Shown: piece by piece, positions 23,148 to 35,649 of the stretch
How positions within the stretch are numbered: the stretch's first letter is position 1
Layout: the number at the start of each line of letters is the position of its first letter
Assembly (NCBI RefSeq): GCF_029784155.1
Contig: NC_073693.1
Location: 232,323,397 to 232,387,396 of the forward strand
Length of the DNA: 64,000 nt
Source: Uranotaenia lowii
Taxonomy: Eukaryota > Arthropoda > Insecta > Diptera > Culicidae
Reading direction: 5' to 3'
Notes under the pieces: generated by a model
Databases searched by the model: none
The model's input: only the letters and a program-made list of their open reading frames with translations
What the model was told of the DNA's origin: nothing
Position numbers and translations under genes: made by a program

Positions 23148-23310
23148 CATCAGGTTGCAAAAAGAGTATTTTTTCAGCACGAGTTTCCAATTTCAACGAT
23201 GCTTGCCTAGTCGGATAATAACGTCAAGTGCTCAAAAAATCGAGCTTTGCAACGAGTTGCATACACAATTTATGCAAATTCGAAAAATTTCCACGAACAT
23301 TTTATTACAA
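23148..23310 (+). repeat. Dispersed repeat, copy 1 (TTTTTCAGCAC...TTTATGCAAATTCG)
   Basis: Shares CAGGTTGCAAAA, TTTTTTCAGCAC, a spaced AACG.TGCTTG.C, TTTGCAACGAGTTGCATAC and TTTATGCAAATTCG, in the same order, with the reverse complement of 36725-36890. Similarity is moderate, so both copies are old. Confidence 0.65.
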
Positions 23311-24360
23311 GAAGCTCATGTCAACAAATAACACATGTGGACGAACAACAATTGTAAATTTATGATTATTGTGTGGAATCTACTTTTCAACACTGAATTC
23401 AGTGCTAAAAAGTAGCACTTTTCGATACTGTGTCAGTGTCGAAATGGTCGCTTTTCAGCACCGAATTGCAAAGTTCAGACATAAGAAAAGTTTTCACGAT
23501 AAGATTGCTGATAAAGATGTATTTAGGAAGCATTAAAAAAAGAAAAAATAGCAATAAATCTAGGGGTTTACTTGAAGAAGATTAGAACTATTCATCAAAT
23601 AATAATTCAAGGAAAGGTTTGAAAAAAATCGTACTGATTAAAAGTGTTTCCTGGTCTTATCCCTAAACCCACATCCCAAAACAAAATTGATTTCTAGGAT
23701 GCAGAGGTGACCTTGCCGGTCCTAAAGCACGAAATGGATCTTTCATCCTTTTCTCTATTTTTCAAATCTATCTATTGACTACTAGGACGTGGCTGGCGCC
23801 GTTGTTGATGGTCAAAGAGAGAGTATCAGTTTTATGCATTGAGAATGAGTCGCTTATTCCGAGCACTAAGCTTATTCCCAGGACCTCAAAAAAAATTCTA
23901 ACTTTTTGATAGAAGTTTAGTCCAAAACAAGATTAGACTAAGCTTGCCAAACCGCTCAGATTTTGCCAGAATTTTTGCATTGTTTTTGCAAAATCAACCA
24001 AAATATTAAAAGAGTCATTAAAATTATGTATTTTGCGTCTAAATTTTTAAGTAAATTTTATAAAAGTTATTGTTTTCAATCTTAAGAATGATTTGAAATT
24101 GACTGATTTATTCTGATAAACAAAAGTCAAGTATTTTTCATGATTTTTTAAAAATCATTTTGAAATTGACCGATAATAAAGAAAACATCGAATTTATACG
24201 GCCCGGATACTTGGGCAAAACTATCTGGAAAGCTAAGGCTAAAATAATTCCGGATTTTGTGGTTCCAAATTTGCTAGTAAACATTGAAATTCGATGCCTG
24301 GGACAACAATTCGGATTCTGTATCCAGTTTATTTTTACTGAACTGCAGTTTGAATCACCA
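23311..24360. other. AT-rich DNA with possible element relics
   Basis: A less AT-rich stretch at 23700-23885 is unidentified. Around 23943-23990, AAGCTTGCCAAACCGC and TTTTGCCAGAATTTTTGC resemble the left end of the AAGGTTGCCAG family (2244-2483), and CCCGGATACTTGGGC near 24201 may be more of it. No gene supported. Confidence 0.35.
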
Positions 24361-24990
24361 TTTGAAAAAAAAATCTTAATTCGAATCTAGGTTTTGCATT
24401 TCGAACTCTTGTGTTCCCAACTCATCCTTTCGGAATATTAAAAAAAAAAAAATTTAAAATTACAAACCATTTTTAAGATTTGAAATTTTTACTTTCGATT
24501 CTTATGCAGTGTTGGATCAAAAGAAAGTTTCATAATGGTGATCCAGAATTGAAAAATCTGGAACGGTTTCATCATTCGCAATATTCCTTCAGATTTACAA
24601 GTGGAATTTCGATAAATAACCGAAGAAAGAATTCACATTTAAAGCAAACAATTCAGAATTCAAATAAGAGATTTCTGGTAGAGAATTCTCATCTCATTTA
24701 GAATTATTATCTGGAATTTGGATTCAAAAATCGTTTTTAAATTCGGAATTCAGATTTCGGACTCAGATTCAAAAGGTAGTACTCAGACTTGGAATCAAAA
24801 TTTAAAATCAGATTCAGCTCAAAATTAAGTTTTAAAATCAAGATTAAAATATCAATGTGAAAATGTTATTAAGGATTAGAATAACCGGCTATCGCAGTTT
24901 CATAATCTTGATTCTGGATTCAAAATTAAAATTTTATTTTCAATCACAGTTAGTTTGGAACACAAACCAGGAGCAATCACAAATATAAAA
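24361..24990. repeat. Degenerate 'GAATTCAGATTC' repeat tract
   Basis: Variants such as GGAATTTGGATTC, GAATTCAGATTTCGG, ACTCAGATTC and AAATCAGATTCAG follow each other for several hundred bases without a strict period. The ORFs here are repeat translations. Confidence 0.5.
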
Positions 24991-25329
24991 TAATTTTTTT
25001 TTTAGAAACCAAGATTTTATTTTTTTTGTAATTTAACTGAAAACATATTTTACTGGTTAAACAATATTTATATGCAGATTCTTCTTAAACAAAGTTCCAA
25101 ACTGAGATCTTTAGTTTTAATTGAGTTTATAAGGTAGGTAGAAAATAAATCTGTGTTCAACCACTAAGTTTATCTCATACATTTATTCCTAAATGTTTGA
25201 ATTTCAATGAGAATGCCGAATCTGAAGACGTGATTCTTTTAAATATTGGAAAATAGAAACCATAAGAGTTGAAAGGCTGCTAAATGAGTTGGAAGATAAA
25301 TTGAAAGAAATGCCACGTTAGCAATTCAA

Positions 25330-25760
25330 TTAGGATCTATTGCCGCGAGTGACCACAAACCATCATTGTGAACATTATGGTTCATTTCTCCCAACAAGCC
25401 TCTCCCTCGCAAGTCACAATACTTCCCCCAGTCCGGCTTTCCGTATCGAGTCAAAGCACGAACTTTGCTTTATGAGGTCCGATTACATGTGTGCGGAAAC
25501 ATAGTACAACCGTAGGCAAAAATGATAAAAGAAGCATTAGGCTTGTTGTTTGTCTGTTTTGTTTGTTTGTTTGCTTGCCTGCTTTTACTATGGGACCAAC
25601 TCACGTAATCAGTGCATAAGGTAAAATCGCGCTCGCGTCCATTTCAGTAATATTCATCGTTACCATCGTCATGACCAATGAACGAATGTATGAACATAAT
25701 AGCTAGCTTTATACGAACTAAACATGGCAAAAACATACTTCACGTTGTCGTTGCTAATAA
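25330..25760. other. Unique, less AT-rich island
   Basis: Mixed composition with CTTGCCTGCTTTTACTATGG-type unique words and a short TTTGTTTG run; no coding frame or splice pair supported. Could be a conserved non-coding element. Confidence 0.25.
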
Positions 25761-25992
25761 TTATGGGACACAACTTTGCGGTTCTAGGTTTTGAAGTTGA
25801 AGTTCGCCATTATATGGTTTTTTAATTAGAATTTTTTTTAAAGTTTAAGTTCGTTTAGGTCCAAAAGTATTGCGAAAAACGAATAAAAACAGTATTTAAA
25901 TTTTAAATTCTTATGAATTTTTTAAATCTTCTCAGGCGTTTTTTATAGTAGACCTAATATTGGCACTTCATCCCAACAAACTTGAAAATTAT

Positions 25993-26048
25993 TACGGTCG
26001 CCATGGAAGACAAAATAACTGAATTTTCTTCCTCTATGGCGACCGTCA
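25993..26048. repeat. Short inverted repeat around ACGGTCGCCAT
   Basis: ACGGTCGCCATGGAAGA is answered by TTCCTCTATGGCGACCGT about 20 bases later. It may be the centre or end of a MITE, but wider arms are not visible. Confidence 0.7.
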
Positions 26049-26399
26049 CAATTTTAAAGTATGTTCGAATAAAGTGCCACTGTTATACTAACCCCTCTTT
26101 AACGAAGTTGGAGTCGCCAAAAACCAATATGTCTCTTGAAGTCAATACTTATCGAATCGCCCTCGCTTGTTGTGAAAAAAACTTGTCAGTTTACAAACCA
26201 TTCCATAAATTTCTGAAGTGTTGGGTTCATACCTGGAAAAAAAGAAAGATAAAAAACAATTAGAAGTGCATTTCGGAAAGCAATATCGTACAGTAAATAA
26301 CACAACGTTTTCTCTCATCCTATAAATTTGGTAAAAATATAAAATTCTACCAAAACAAACCAAATTTAAAAAATATACGAAAGCCACCATCCAAACTAT

Positions 26400-27060
26400 C
26401 ACCGATTTCAGCTACATTCGCCGATGAAAAGTTGACATTAGGTAACACCTGAGCCTCGAATCGACGTTAAATCAACGGACCACCGTCTGTTGAATATTTA
26501 TGTGGAGAAGTTCGAGAAAAAAAAGAACCAAACCATCAACTAGAAACACAGAAAGAGGGACCAAGCGAAAGCGATTCCTCCATCATTCGGCCGGCTGCCT
26601 CAAAGCACCAGAAATGCACCAGGAACGGCCGGCCGATAGCGACGTGTTTGAAATCGGTAGGTATTCAACAAAAGTGCCGATTTAATTTTTGTGTTTCGCC
26701 GGTTGTTTTCATTCCAACTTCATGGTTGTTTTTCTGTGTTTGTTACTAGAGCTAGTCGCCGTGTGTTTTATGGTTTTTACGTCCGAAAAGCAGCGGCCGG
26801 AGGACCACACCGAATGTTGGCCCCGAAAAAAAACGGCGCAATACATACTTTTAATGAACGAAACGAAATCGGTTCAAATGATGACCGAAACAACCGCGAA
26901 CAATCCGTGGAACAATAATGGGGACTCTAGTGAGTTCTTTTTTTCGGTTTGCTCTTCTTCTGCTGTTACCGAGTGAATTTTGACCGAAATGTTGTCCTGA
27001 TTGGAAATGTGGAGCACTGATTGGAATTTTCGAGTGTCCGGTTGGCAAAAAAGTTATTTT
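26400..27060. other. Unique, GC-richer island
   Basis: GC-rich words (GGCCGGCTGCC, CAGCGGCCGGAGG) in unique sequence. Three overlapping short ORFs of 61-95 codons lie here without a recognisable domain. TCGGTAGGT near 26655 could serve as a splice donor, but no acceptor or coding pattern supports an exon. Candidate regulatory or untranslated DNA. Confidence 0.28.
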
Positions 27061-27764
27061 CATTGATGCAATGTAAATTCAAATTTAAAATTAGAGTTTT
27101 TACAGGTGATACCATAGTAACAAACTACCCTTTGATAGAGGAATCGAATTAATTTGTAATGCAGTATCACTCAAAAACACCTCACAATTTGTTTCCTCGA
27201 CGATGGGATTTGATAAAATATTCAAATATCAGCTTATTATTGCAAATAACAACCCAGATTAGCAGCTTACATAATTATCGCTTGTTCGAAATTCGAAAAT
27301 TGCGATCATTTAAAGCATACAGATATATTTTCTCGTTGTCGAATTGTGAAATTGTAAAAATAATACTTTTTGGGCGTATTTTGTTTGTTAGAGGGACAAA
27401 GATTTGTTTATCAAACAACATTAAACAAAATAGTAGTTTCTAAGGTTTTCGTTTGGAAAACCTGAACAGAAAAAAAAATTGGAGAAATTTTTTTCAATTT
27501 ATTTTATTTTAAATGTATGCGAAAAAGATAGATGAGAATAACTTCAACAGCAGAAAACCTGAGAGTCATTCAGGTTATTTGTCCTAAAATTGGAAATCGT
27601 TAGAGAAAGTATCAAAACTATGTGTTGAACATATGTCACGAAACATGTTGCTAGCCGCTCATGTCTTATGGAAGCTTTTATGAAGATGTGAGAAAATTTG
27701 GAGGATTGATTTTTATGTAAAACTTTCTATATCCCTAGTAACAGAGAGTCACTTTACAAACAGA

Positions 27765-27840
27765 TCATGGGTGGCCAACATTTTCAAAAGGCGGGCCAAA
27801 TTTTGGAAATGAGATAGGCTGCTGGGCCACGCCACCATTT
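27765..27840. repeat. Possible hAT-terminus relic, second copy
   Basis: TCATGGGTGGCCAACATTTTC followed by GCGGGCCAAATTTTGG and GCTGGGCCACGCC resembles the ends of hAT elements and shares words with 13560-13630. No complementary end nearby. The surrounding 27061-28793 holds nothing else apart from a short AGTTT run at 27938-27960. Confidence 0.35.
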
Positions 27841-28793
27841 TTTAAATACTCAAAGCAAATAAATGAATAACTGATTTTCAATGATGATATAATAAACTAA
27901 TTTTATTTTCATTTGTTTTCTTTCTAAAATATAGACAAGTTTAGTTTAGTTTAGTTTAGTTCTTCAGTGAATACAATACCTGAAATTTAGTGAGTATGGA
28001 ATGGTTTTTATTTCATTTTTCCACGTTTTTTAGCATCGAAGCATCCCTTCGAGAACTAAGAACTGATTTTTTAGCTTGTGATGTGACCTTGTGATATTCC
28101 GAAAGTTGTGATTGACGAAGATGCCGAATGCTTGTTCACGTAGAAGGGGGTTGGAGTTTGGTTAATGTCCTCGTAGAGATACTTCATAAATATCACTCAA
28201 ATTTAATTCAATGAATATATTTTGATATGAAGTTGGCTTTGCAAACAATGCATAAAATAATGTTTGTTCCTTTCTTTCAAGCAAACTGAAATCAACTTTC
28301 TTTTCTTTTTTTATAAAATCATCTGATTTTTTAAGTTTTTGCTTAAATTTAAACGCTCCACGTTTTTAAAAGTTATGAATTAGAATTTATTCTATTTGTT
28401 TGATCTTTTGATTTCTCTGAACCCAGAGAAAAAGAAGGCTGATTGAGTGCTAAACTCTAACTCGTAGTCCGTCTATAAAAAATGTTTGGTGAATTTCGAT
28501 AATATTTTCATTCAGTAAAGGAATTGCTCATTTGTTAATGAAATAAACCATTATAATTTAAAAAAAACTTAAAAAATTGTATTCAAATTATAAAATTTGA
28601 CGAGGACAGTGGAAAACATGCATAACAAAGGAGTAAGCTTACGAAGGAATCAAACAAAATTTTCCAAGACAACCGTCAATTGTTTCGAGTCGTTAGATAC
28701 AAAGTTGAATCGATGTGAATTTAGTTTGAAAAAAAAAATCATGAATCATGAATGTTACACTTATACAGCCTTTATAAAGCTGAGTTGAACAAC

Positions 28794-28974
28794 TTTTTTG
28801 AAAAAATCATTGATTTTTATCCACCCTGATATGGAGCAATAGTTGCGTCACATATATTAGTTTTTAACGTAAAAATTTCTGTTTTTTTGAAAAAAAAAAT
28901 CATTGATTTTCATCCACCCTGATATGGAGCAATAGTTGCGTCAAATATATTAGTTTTTAACGTAAAAATTTCTG
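28794..28974 (+). repeat. Tandem duplication of an 88-93-bp unit
   Basis: Unit 1 (28794-28881) and unit 2 (28882-28974) both run from TTTTTTGAAAAAA through CCACCCTGATATGGAGCAAT to GTAAAAATTTCTG. They differ by a longer A run and two substitutions, so the duplication is recent. No coding content. Confidence 0.93.
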
Positions 28975-30270
28975 TTGGTATAACTTGTTGCAGAAAAGTC
29001 TAATAGTGTGGTAATTCTAAATAACATTAAAATTTTTCCAGAAGAAGCTAGGTCTCCCATTTCGTTGTCTCAGAATATAAAATCTCTTAAAATGGAAAAC
29101 CAGCCCCCGCTGAATGTTAAAGATGCGGAAAATTAGTTGGGTCTCTGAAAATGCCATGATTCTAGGAGTCCCATTTGTCAAAATTTCATGAAAATCAGAT
29201 TCAGTTTGCTTATGGATTATTTCCTAACAAAAATAAAATGGATTCCCTTGTCCCAATTGTATGGATACCACAGATATTATGCAATTTTTCTATGATTGAA
29301 ATTATTAACTTTTTCGTTATCTTTTAAGGTTTCTAAGAACTTTTTTTTTATATCAAATCTCATGCTATGATAACATCTTTGGTCCATTTCGTTCCTCAAA
29401 ATGAGAGAAACATGAGAATCAATGAAATTTGCACGAGTTTAAAAATCACGGTTTAGAAACAATTTAAAGAAAAAATTAATCAAAGATCTAATTTTGATAA
29501 CAACGGCATGTTTTTAACTTGTATACCTGTAATAGAATAATTGTTTTAACAGTGGAATGATAACAAAGATTTTCAATGGTTTCAAACTTATGCGAATGTA
29601 TCATCGAAATGGGGACAAATAATTTGACAAGTCTCCCTCAATTTTCCAGAAAATTACAAAATTTGTTTATTTTTGCGACACATGAGAATTTGCAGATTTC
29701 AAAATTTATATTTTCTGAGGTATTTGATACAAGATTTCTCAGTAATAAAAACTTTATTTGAAATCCACATAATTCACATTTTGTAATATTTCAGTAGATA
29801 TTATAGCATGGCTCATCAAAACGCATTGAATGTTATTAGCTTTTCAATTGAAATATTTAAAAAAAGTTAGTAATGAAAATTCTTGATTTTCTCTGTATAA
29901 ATGCTTTCAAATTTTCATTTTTGAACCGTACAACGTTCTACTCAAAGCTATCGTATTTAAAATATAGCTAAAACTAGCAGCTGATTTAAAAATATGTTTT
30001 TGAATCATTTTGAAGGACAATCTCCAGGAAATGAATAACGTCAACAAAAATATCCTTGATTTAGACAAATGGTAGTTAAAAGTGTGCAATGTAGATGACG
30101 CATATGTTGCCCAATCATTCCTTACTAGTCGGGTGTCAAGTCCTTTCATACCTTTTTAAATTTTTCAAAACGAAGTTTCTAAATCGATTTGAAGAAATAG
30201 CAACCCTAGAAAATAGGAATTGGATTGCGAAGAGTAATTTTTAATATTATTAAGAAAAAATACCTTAACC
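28975..30270. other. AT-rich sequence, nothing recognised
   Basis: Only short unsupported ORFs; no RNA gene or repeat structure noticed. Confidence 0.45.
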
Positions 30271-30278
30271 ATGTGCAA

Positions 30279-31124
30279 TAAACCGTTGCAAAAAAATGAC
30301 TTTTTGCTCCCATATGTTTTTTCGATGCCTTTTGGGTCACCAAGCATCAGTGTAAAATTTGAGATGATTTGGTTGATTTCTGAGTTAGCGCAACGCGTTT
30401 CAATTTTGTATGGAAGAAGAAATTTTTGCACATTTCATCATCCAGAAAATTCAAATAAGCTCAAAATGAGGTCGGTCTTTAATTTTTGGTTTTGACTATT
30501 CTTAAGCTTTATTTTTTTCTAACATGACTAGCAGCTAAGAATTTCATGAAAAAAGTTATAACCATTTCAAAATAAAAAATCTGAATCCATTGAAAAGTAT
30601 TTAAAAATTACAGATTTTGCTTGCTAGAGCTGTTAATGATAGCATGAAATGTTTTTGGAAAGGTTATATAAACCAATAAATCCTCCAGCAATGCAAAGCA
30701 GTTTTTTGAGATTTTTTATTTCCATCCTACGGTTACACAGCTTGAAAATAAGCAGAAAAAACGCAAAAGTTTAAAAAAATTATTTTGATTACTTTTTTTT
30801 ATAACATCGAATAACTTTTCTGGGGTGTAAGTTAGGTTTATGCTTTGTTCACATGAATAGTACTGTAAGAATCAAGGAATATTTTTCATCCAAAGTTAAA
30901 TTTTTTAGAACTCTCAGTACATCTTTGGCGATTTTTGAATGAAAAAATTTGTTTTCCCATACAAATTTCCATGCAAAATTAAAACTCTTTGCGCTAATTC
31001 AGGACTGAATGGATTGCTTCCAAAATTTTTATTGCTATTTCTGGCAGCCAAAACAACCAAAAAAAGTTATGGGAGGTGTAAAAATTTAAGAATTTGAAAT
31101 TTCCACAAAGCTTGCAGCGGTCTA
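30279..31124 (+). mobile_element. Non-autonomous hAT-like element, copy 1 (846 bp)
   Basis: Ends TAAACCGTTGCAA and TTGCAGCGGTCTA form 13-bp inverted repeats with two mismatches. The flanks ATGTGCAA (30271-30278 and 31125-31132) are an exact 8-bp target duplication matching the hAT preference nTnnnnAn. The whole element aligns with 62632-63492 over its length; a 15-base difference near 30412 (one fewer TTTGTATGGAAA-type unit) accounts for the length difference. ORFs inside (74 and 88 codons) are short and unrelated to transposase, so it depends on an autonomous relative. Confidence 0.93.
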
Positions 31125-31714
31125 ATGTGCAATGGTTTCAATTTGGTTTGTATTAAATCCAAGAAATAGTTCCTTTTTCTGAGGTATGAATATTATTGAC
31201 AAATTGTTTATCAATTCTTGAACATGTATTATTATGCAATGTTTCATGTCATGTTTCATCATTAGGGATTCCATACTGTTTGGTAATTGTTATTTACTAC
31301 ACTAAAATTTGTTATTTACTACACTAAAAATTACAACCGGAAATATAAGCCAACTTAATAATTTCATAACCCTGAGCCGGGCAAGCACAATGGTTGAAAA
31401 AATAAATTTAATAAAAATAATAGGAAGCTATCCGCTTCCTACTCAGGTAAGATGCAGTTTTGATATACATAAACGTGTTAATTTATTGGATGCTTAGCGG
31501 TACAAAAAAAATAGGAACTGCTGGTTGAGTGGCAGTTGTTAGCAAGATGTGATATATCCAACTGGGGTTACATTTATAAGATGAGTTGGATTCTGCTGTA
31601 CAAACAACGTTAATAAATTTGGATAAATCTGGAAGTTTGTGGCATTACCTTGTTCTCGGATAGTAAAATCCTCACGATCGTTTAAGAAATCTTTGATTAC
31701 GTAGGGAACATGTG

Positions 31715-31845
31715 TCAGTAGACTGAGTCAGTTTGGGGTTATTTTTGAATATCTCAAACCCTGGGGTATAAAAAGCTTCGTTTTGGTTCAAAACCCATCC
31801 ATGATTTTTTGCAGAAATTTTAAGTAACGTTTACATAAATACATT
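31715..31845 (+). repeat. Dispersed repeat, copy 2 (AAAAAGCTTCGTTTTGG)
   Basis: Same orientation as copy 1 at 17505-17650; shares CCTGG.GT.TAAAAAGC-type words, GGTTCAAAACCCATC, GATTTTTTGCAGA and AAGTAACGTTTACATAA. Both may be fragments of one larger family. Confidence 0.75.
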
Positions 31846-31852
31846 TAAACTT

Positions 31853-33350
31853 TTGGCGTTGTATGGGAAAATTGAGCCATACTGCTTGTGCCATTCTTTT
31901 AAGCGCAGCGCATACATGCTGGCTTGTGGTATAAGAGCTAAGGATGGGATCTTCGGGCTAAGGTTGACGCCAATTGTAGCACTGGGTAGGAATGCCATAT
32001 TTGGTGTAAGATTTGATCATCTGCGTGATAGATGTGCCTGTCACAGAAATCCATCCAAAAGCGAGGATATGCCGGTTTAGACCTTATATGAGAAAACTTT
32101 CACACTTAACACAGACTTGATATGAAAAATCTCGTTAATCCCTTTCCGCGTGATTGCTACACTTACAGGCATAACTCAAAGACCATACATTTTTGTATGG
32201 AATAATATTCTACGAAGTCAAAGACTATGCTTTGCGTATGCTTACGCTTATGCTTATGATACATACACGGCCAGATCTTGTCAGCATCCCGGTGAGTAGC
32301 AAAATTACATTCACTACTCATTTTAACAAGGCCGGGCCCACTGTGCAGTATTGAACGCAAAGAAAACTGGAACACAAAGGAGAAGGAAACGTGAACAACA
32401 GAATCAAACGTTCTCGTGAACCAAAGACCATACTTTGCGTAACTCAAAAATACTATATTTTTAGAATAAGGTGCAGTGATTGCAAAATATAGCACTTGGA
32501 ACAGCTTTCAAGAGTGGATCAAACGGGCTAAAATTCGAAAATGCAGGCTAAGGCATAGCTTCGATACAACAATTGTCAGTGGAGTCAATATTTTCATACA
32601 TGTATGATCCCCAAACATCGGACGATCAAACAACAGCTCATGCGTAATACAGTACACCGGTAGCGAGGAAAATGTTCCGCTTTGATGGTGCACAACCACT
32701 CAAGAGGCACAAACTGGAAAAAATTGACCCCGAAACAGAATTCAAAATGCCACTACCGTCATCCGTACATGTAGGGAGGCAGCAGAACTGTGTCAAGTTC
32801 ATCGACGAAAGTTTCGCCGTTGTTCTCTTTCGCCGTTTTCTCCGGTCGAATCCGTTCACTTTGAGCAAAGCGGCCAAAGAAATGTACCGGTCCGGCTGGA
32901 ATCCATACCTCGGAATATTGCCGGACAGGAAAAAAGCTTCGGCCGGCGATGATGATGGGTGAAAAACAAACGAAGCAATGATCCAAGAGAAACGACACAT
33001 TGCTTTGGTTTGGGGATTTGTCTTGAGAAAACCGGAGCCGGTCCAAGTAAGTTGTGATGATGGTGGTCATCATTCCGGAGTAGTCATGATGATCGTCATC
33101 AATGATCAACAGCAACAACGGGTTCCATCGGCTTAAAAGCAGTAAGAGCCAAAAGTAAAGAGAAGAAAAAACTGCGCGAGATCATAACGGAGTTTCCATT
33201 TATACGTGCATACACACCGAATTGCGAGCGGCGATGTAAATAAAAGGTTAGCAGCAGCACCAGTACATTCACTTCTGATTAACAACGAGGTGATAGTTTT
33301 ATACGATGACGACAACAACTAACAACAGCAACACTTGAGGAAAAAAAAAC
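31853..33350. other. Unique, GC-richer island with unsupported ORFs
   Basis: The segment is clearly richer in GC than its flanks. The most gene-like frame is 32672-32962 (+), 96 codons starting MFRFDGAQPLKRHKLEKIDP and ending SAGDDDG; I recognise no domain, the start has no special context, and an equally long frame runs on the opposite strand. Segment 32270-32345 contains ACACGGCCAGATCTTGTC and GGCCGGGCCCACTGTGC, which may be a dispersed repeat. Splice sites that would join it to a gene are not evident. Confidence 0.3.
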
Positions 33351-34565
33351 AAGCGTAAATGATGATTTATTAGCCCTTCTTTAAATGACGGTCAAGTTCG
33401 TTGTGATAAAGAGAAAGCGGACGTGGAATGCTGAAATGGGGGTCGTGTTTTGTTTTTGGAGCTATATTAATCAAGCAATACAGCTTTTTGGGTGTGATTT
33501 GATTGTGCTTTTAAGCGGATGTTGTTTGAATTTTTTTTTTGTATTGAATGTAATCCGGAAACTTGATATGAAATTTTGAAGCTTTAGAAATTTTATAAAA
33601 TGTATAAATAAATGTTGTTCTTGGACTTGGAAGCAAGAACTTTGTTTGGCGACCGTGAAAAAACTTGGTTAAGGAGTTTTAAAAGTGGTTGCAAGCTGTC
33701 AACGATGCTGCTTCAGCTAACCGAAACGGTTTAATCCTTATTAAAAATCACAATTTAGGATTTTTTTTAATTTAATTTATCAAATTCGTCGTTATAAATA
33801 CCTACTTGAAAATCAAAACACATGCAAAATAAGACAATTCGTGACCATAATACAATCTTTGAACCGCGATAATTTTTTTGTTTTAAGTCCAATCGAGTTG
33901 CAGTCTTCAGGTGAAATGTTAGTCTTAACTATTTTTTTTATAAAATCAACATAAATAAGCAATCGATAGGTAAAGAAAAAACATGAAAAACCTATTTCTA
34001 TGCTTCTTTAGAGCACAATGTCTCAGAATCCCTTTCACTCTTGAGATTCAGTGCAACCTCTTCCCGTTATCAGATTTAGCTCAAATTTTGACTATGGCCT
34101 TCTGATGATTCCCTTAAATCACCTTAGTCATTTTTTGCAAGTGTTTTGATTTTCATGTAGGTTTAATTTATTAAGACAAATTTCATAAAACAAATAAAAA
34201 ATATCTTAAATTATGATTTTTAATAAGGATTAGACTGTAAATAGCTCTTCACTCCATGATACAAAACAAAATACTTTGTTCAGCAAAGTTTAAGTGCACA
34301 AAAAACCGCATCTTTTGATGGCATTGGTATTAAAAAAATTCTACATTAAGTATACATTTTGTTCAATTCATTGACAAATTTTAGGATGAAATTTTTTTTT
34401 CTAGAAAATAGCTTATGGATAATAAATTGTAATACAAATATTTTTTATTTTTTATTTTCTACGTAAAGTATTGAACCCAAAGAAATTTTAATTATTTTTT
34501 TTAAATTTTAGAACCCAACCCAAGAATTTTTTATTAAAATCAAATTTTTAAAAAGTGGACTATTC
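33351..34565. other. AT-rich sequence, nothing recognised
   Basis: No ORF with a motif and no clear repeat; poly-T and poly-A runs are frequent. Confidence 0.45.
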
Positions 34566-35649
34566 AGGGTGGCCACAACCTTTTTCATTTTAAAATTCCC
34601 GGATTTTTCCCGGTTTTCTCGGTAAAAAAATCAAGGGTTTCCAGGCTTTGATTGTCCATTTTCGTCGGCATGTAGCAAAATTTTCAACTTATTCATTGAT
34701 TTGACGAACTCGATTCTGTGTTAGGGTTTTCATCACATTTTATCAAAATGATACAAAAATCATCGTACACAAAATCGTTATGGGTTTCTAAATCATTTTC
34801 ACTTAAAATTTTAAAATGGTGTGTTGAACAGGATTTTCCAATCAATCATTCGTCGTTTGACATTCTATCATTTTTTGATGAGTTGCAGATACCAAATTTG
34901 TAATACACCTCACAAAATCCACGTCTCGAATAATTTAAAATTGTTCTGAAGGCGTTCAATCATGTAACTTTCTCGTCAAAGTAAATTTAGAAAAAAAAAA
35001 CGTTGATTTCAGACGTTTTACAAATTACAATACACATACACCATTTTTAGGCATTGTTCGATTATATTCACTTATCTTTAATTTTTAAAATACCAATATC
35101 CATCAAGAATCTAGAGAATATCTTGAAAATAAACCGTAATATATAATTGTATCAGTTTTAAAAATCTGTGAATATGAGATTGTTTGAAGATTCCTTGTTC
35201 CTTTGTAATTACAAAAATTAAGGGTAAATTTTGTAGACAACAAATCGTATCTAGAGCAGTGTTTAAATTCTACTACAAAAATTGCCAATACTAAACATTT
35301 TTACTTAACAAGATTCTCAACAGTGTTGATTATTACATCTTATGCATCTGGGTAATTATGAACAGATGAAAGAACAAAAAAAAAGATCTTTGTAGATAAA
35401 AACCAAAAATGACCCTACAAATTTTTCGTAGAACTCGACTTCTGTTTTGGCAAATTTTAAGAAGATTTTATATGTATTGAAAAAGCAAATAATTGAAAAG
35501 ACAGTTTCAATTTTTGAATCGTTACTATAATTATTTTTTTATGTTTGCTTTCTTTTTTCCGGGATTTTCATCCTCGCGGATGATTCATCCCTCAATTGTT
35601 TTTATGCAATTCAGTGCCTAAAGTTAACTTTCAGACAGTGAAAACAGTA

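Noticed and set aside
32672..32962. Single-exon gene of 96 codons
   Set aside because: Attractive composition, but no domain, no promoter or polyadenylation signal linked to it, and longer competing ORFs on the minus strand. Kept only as an island.
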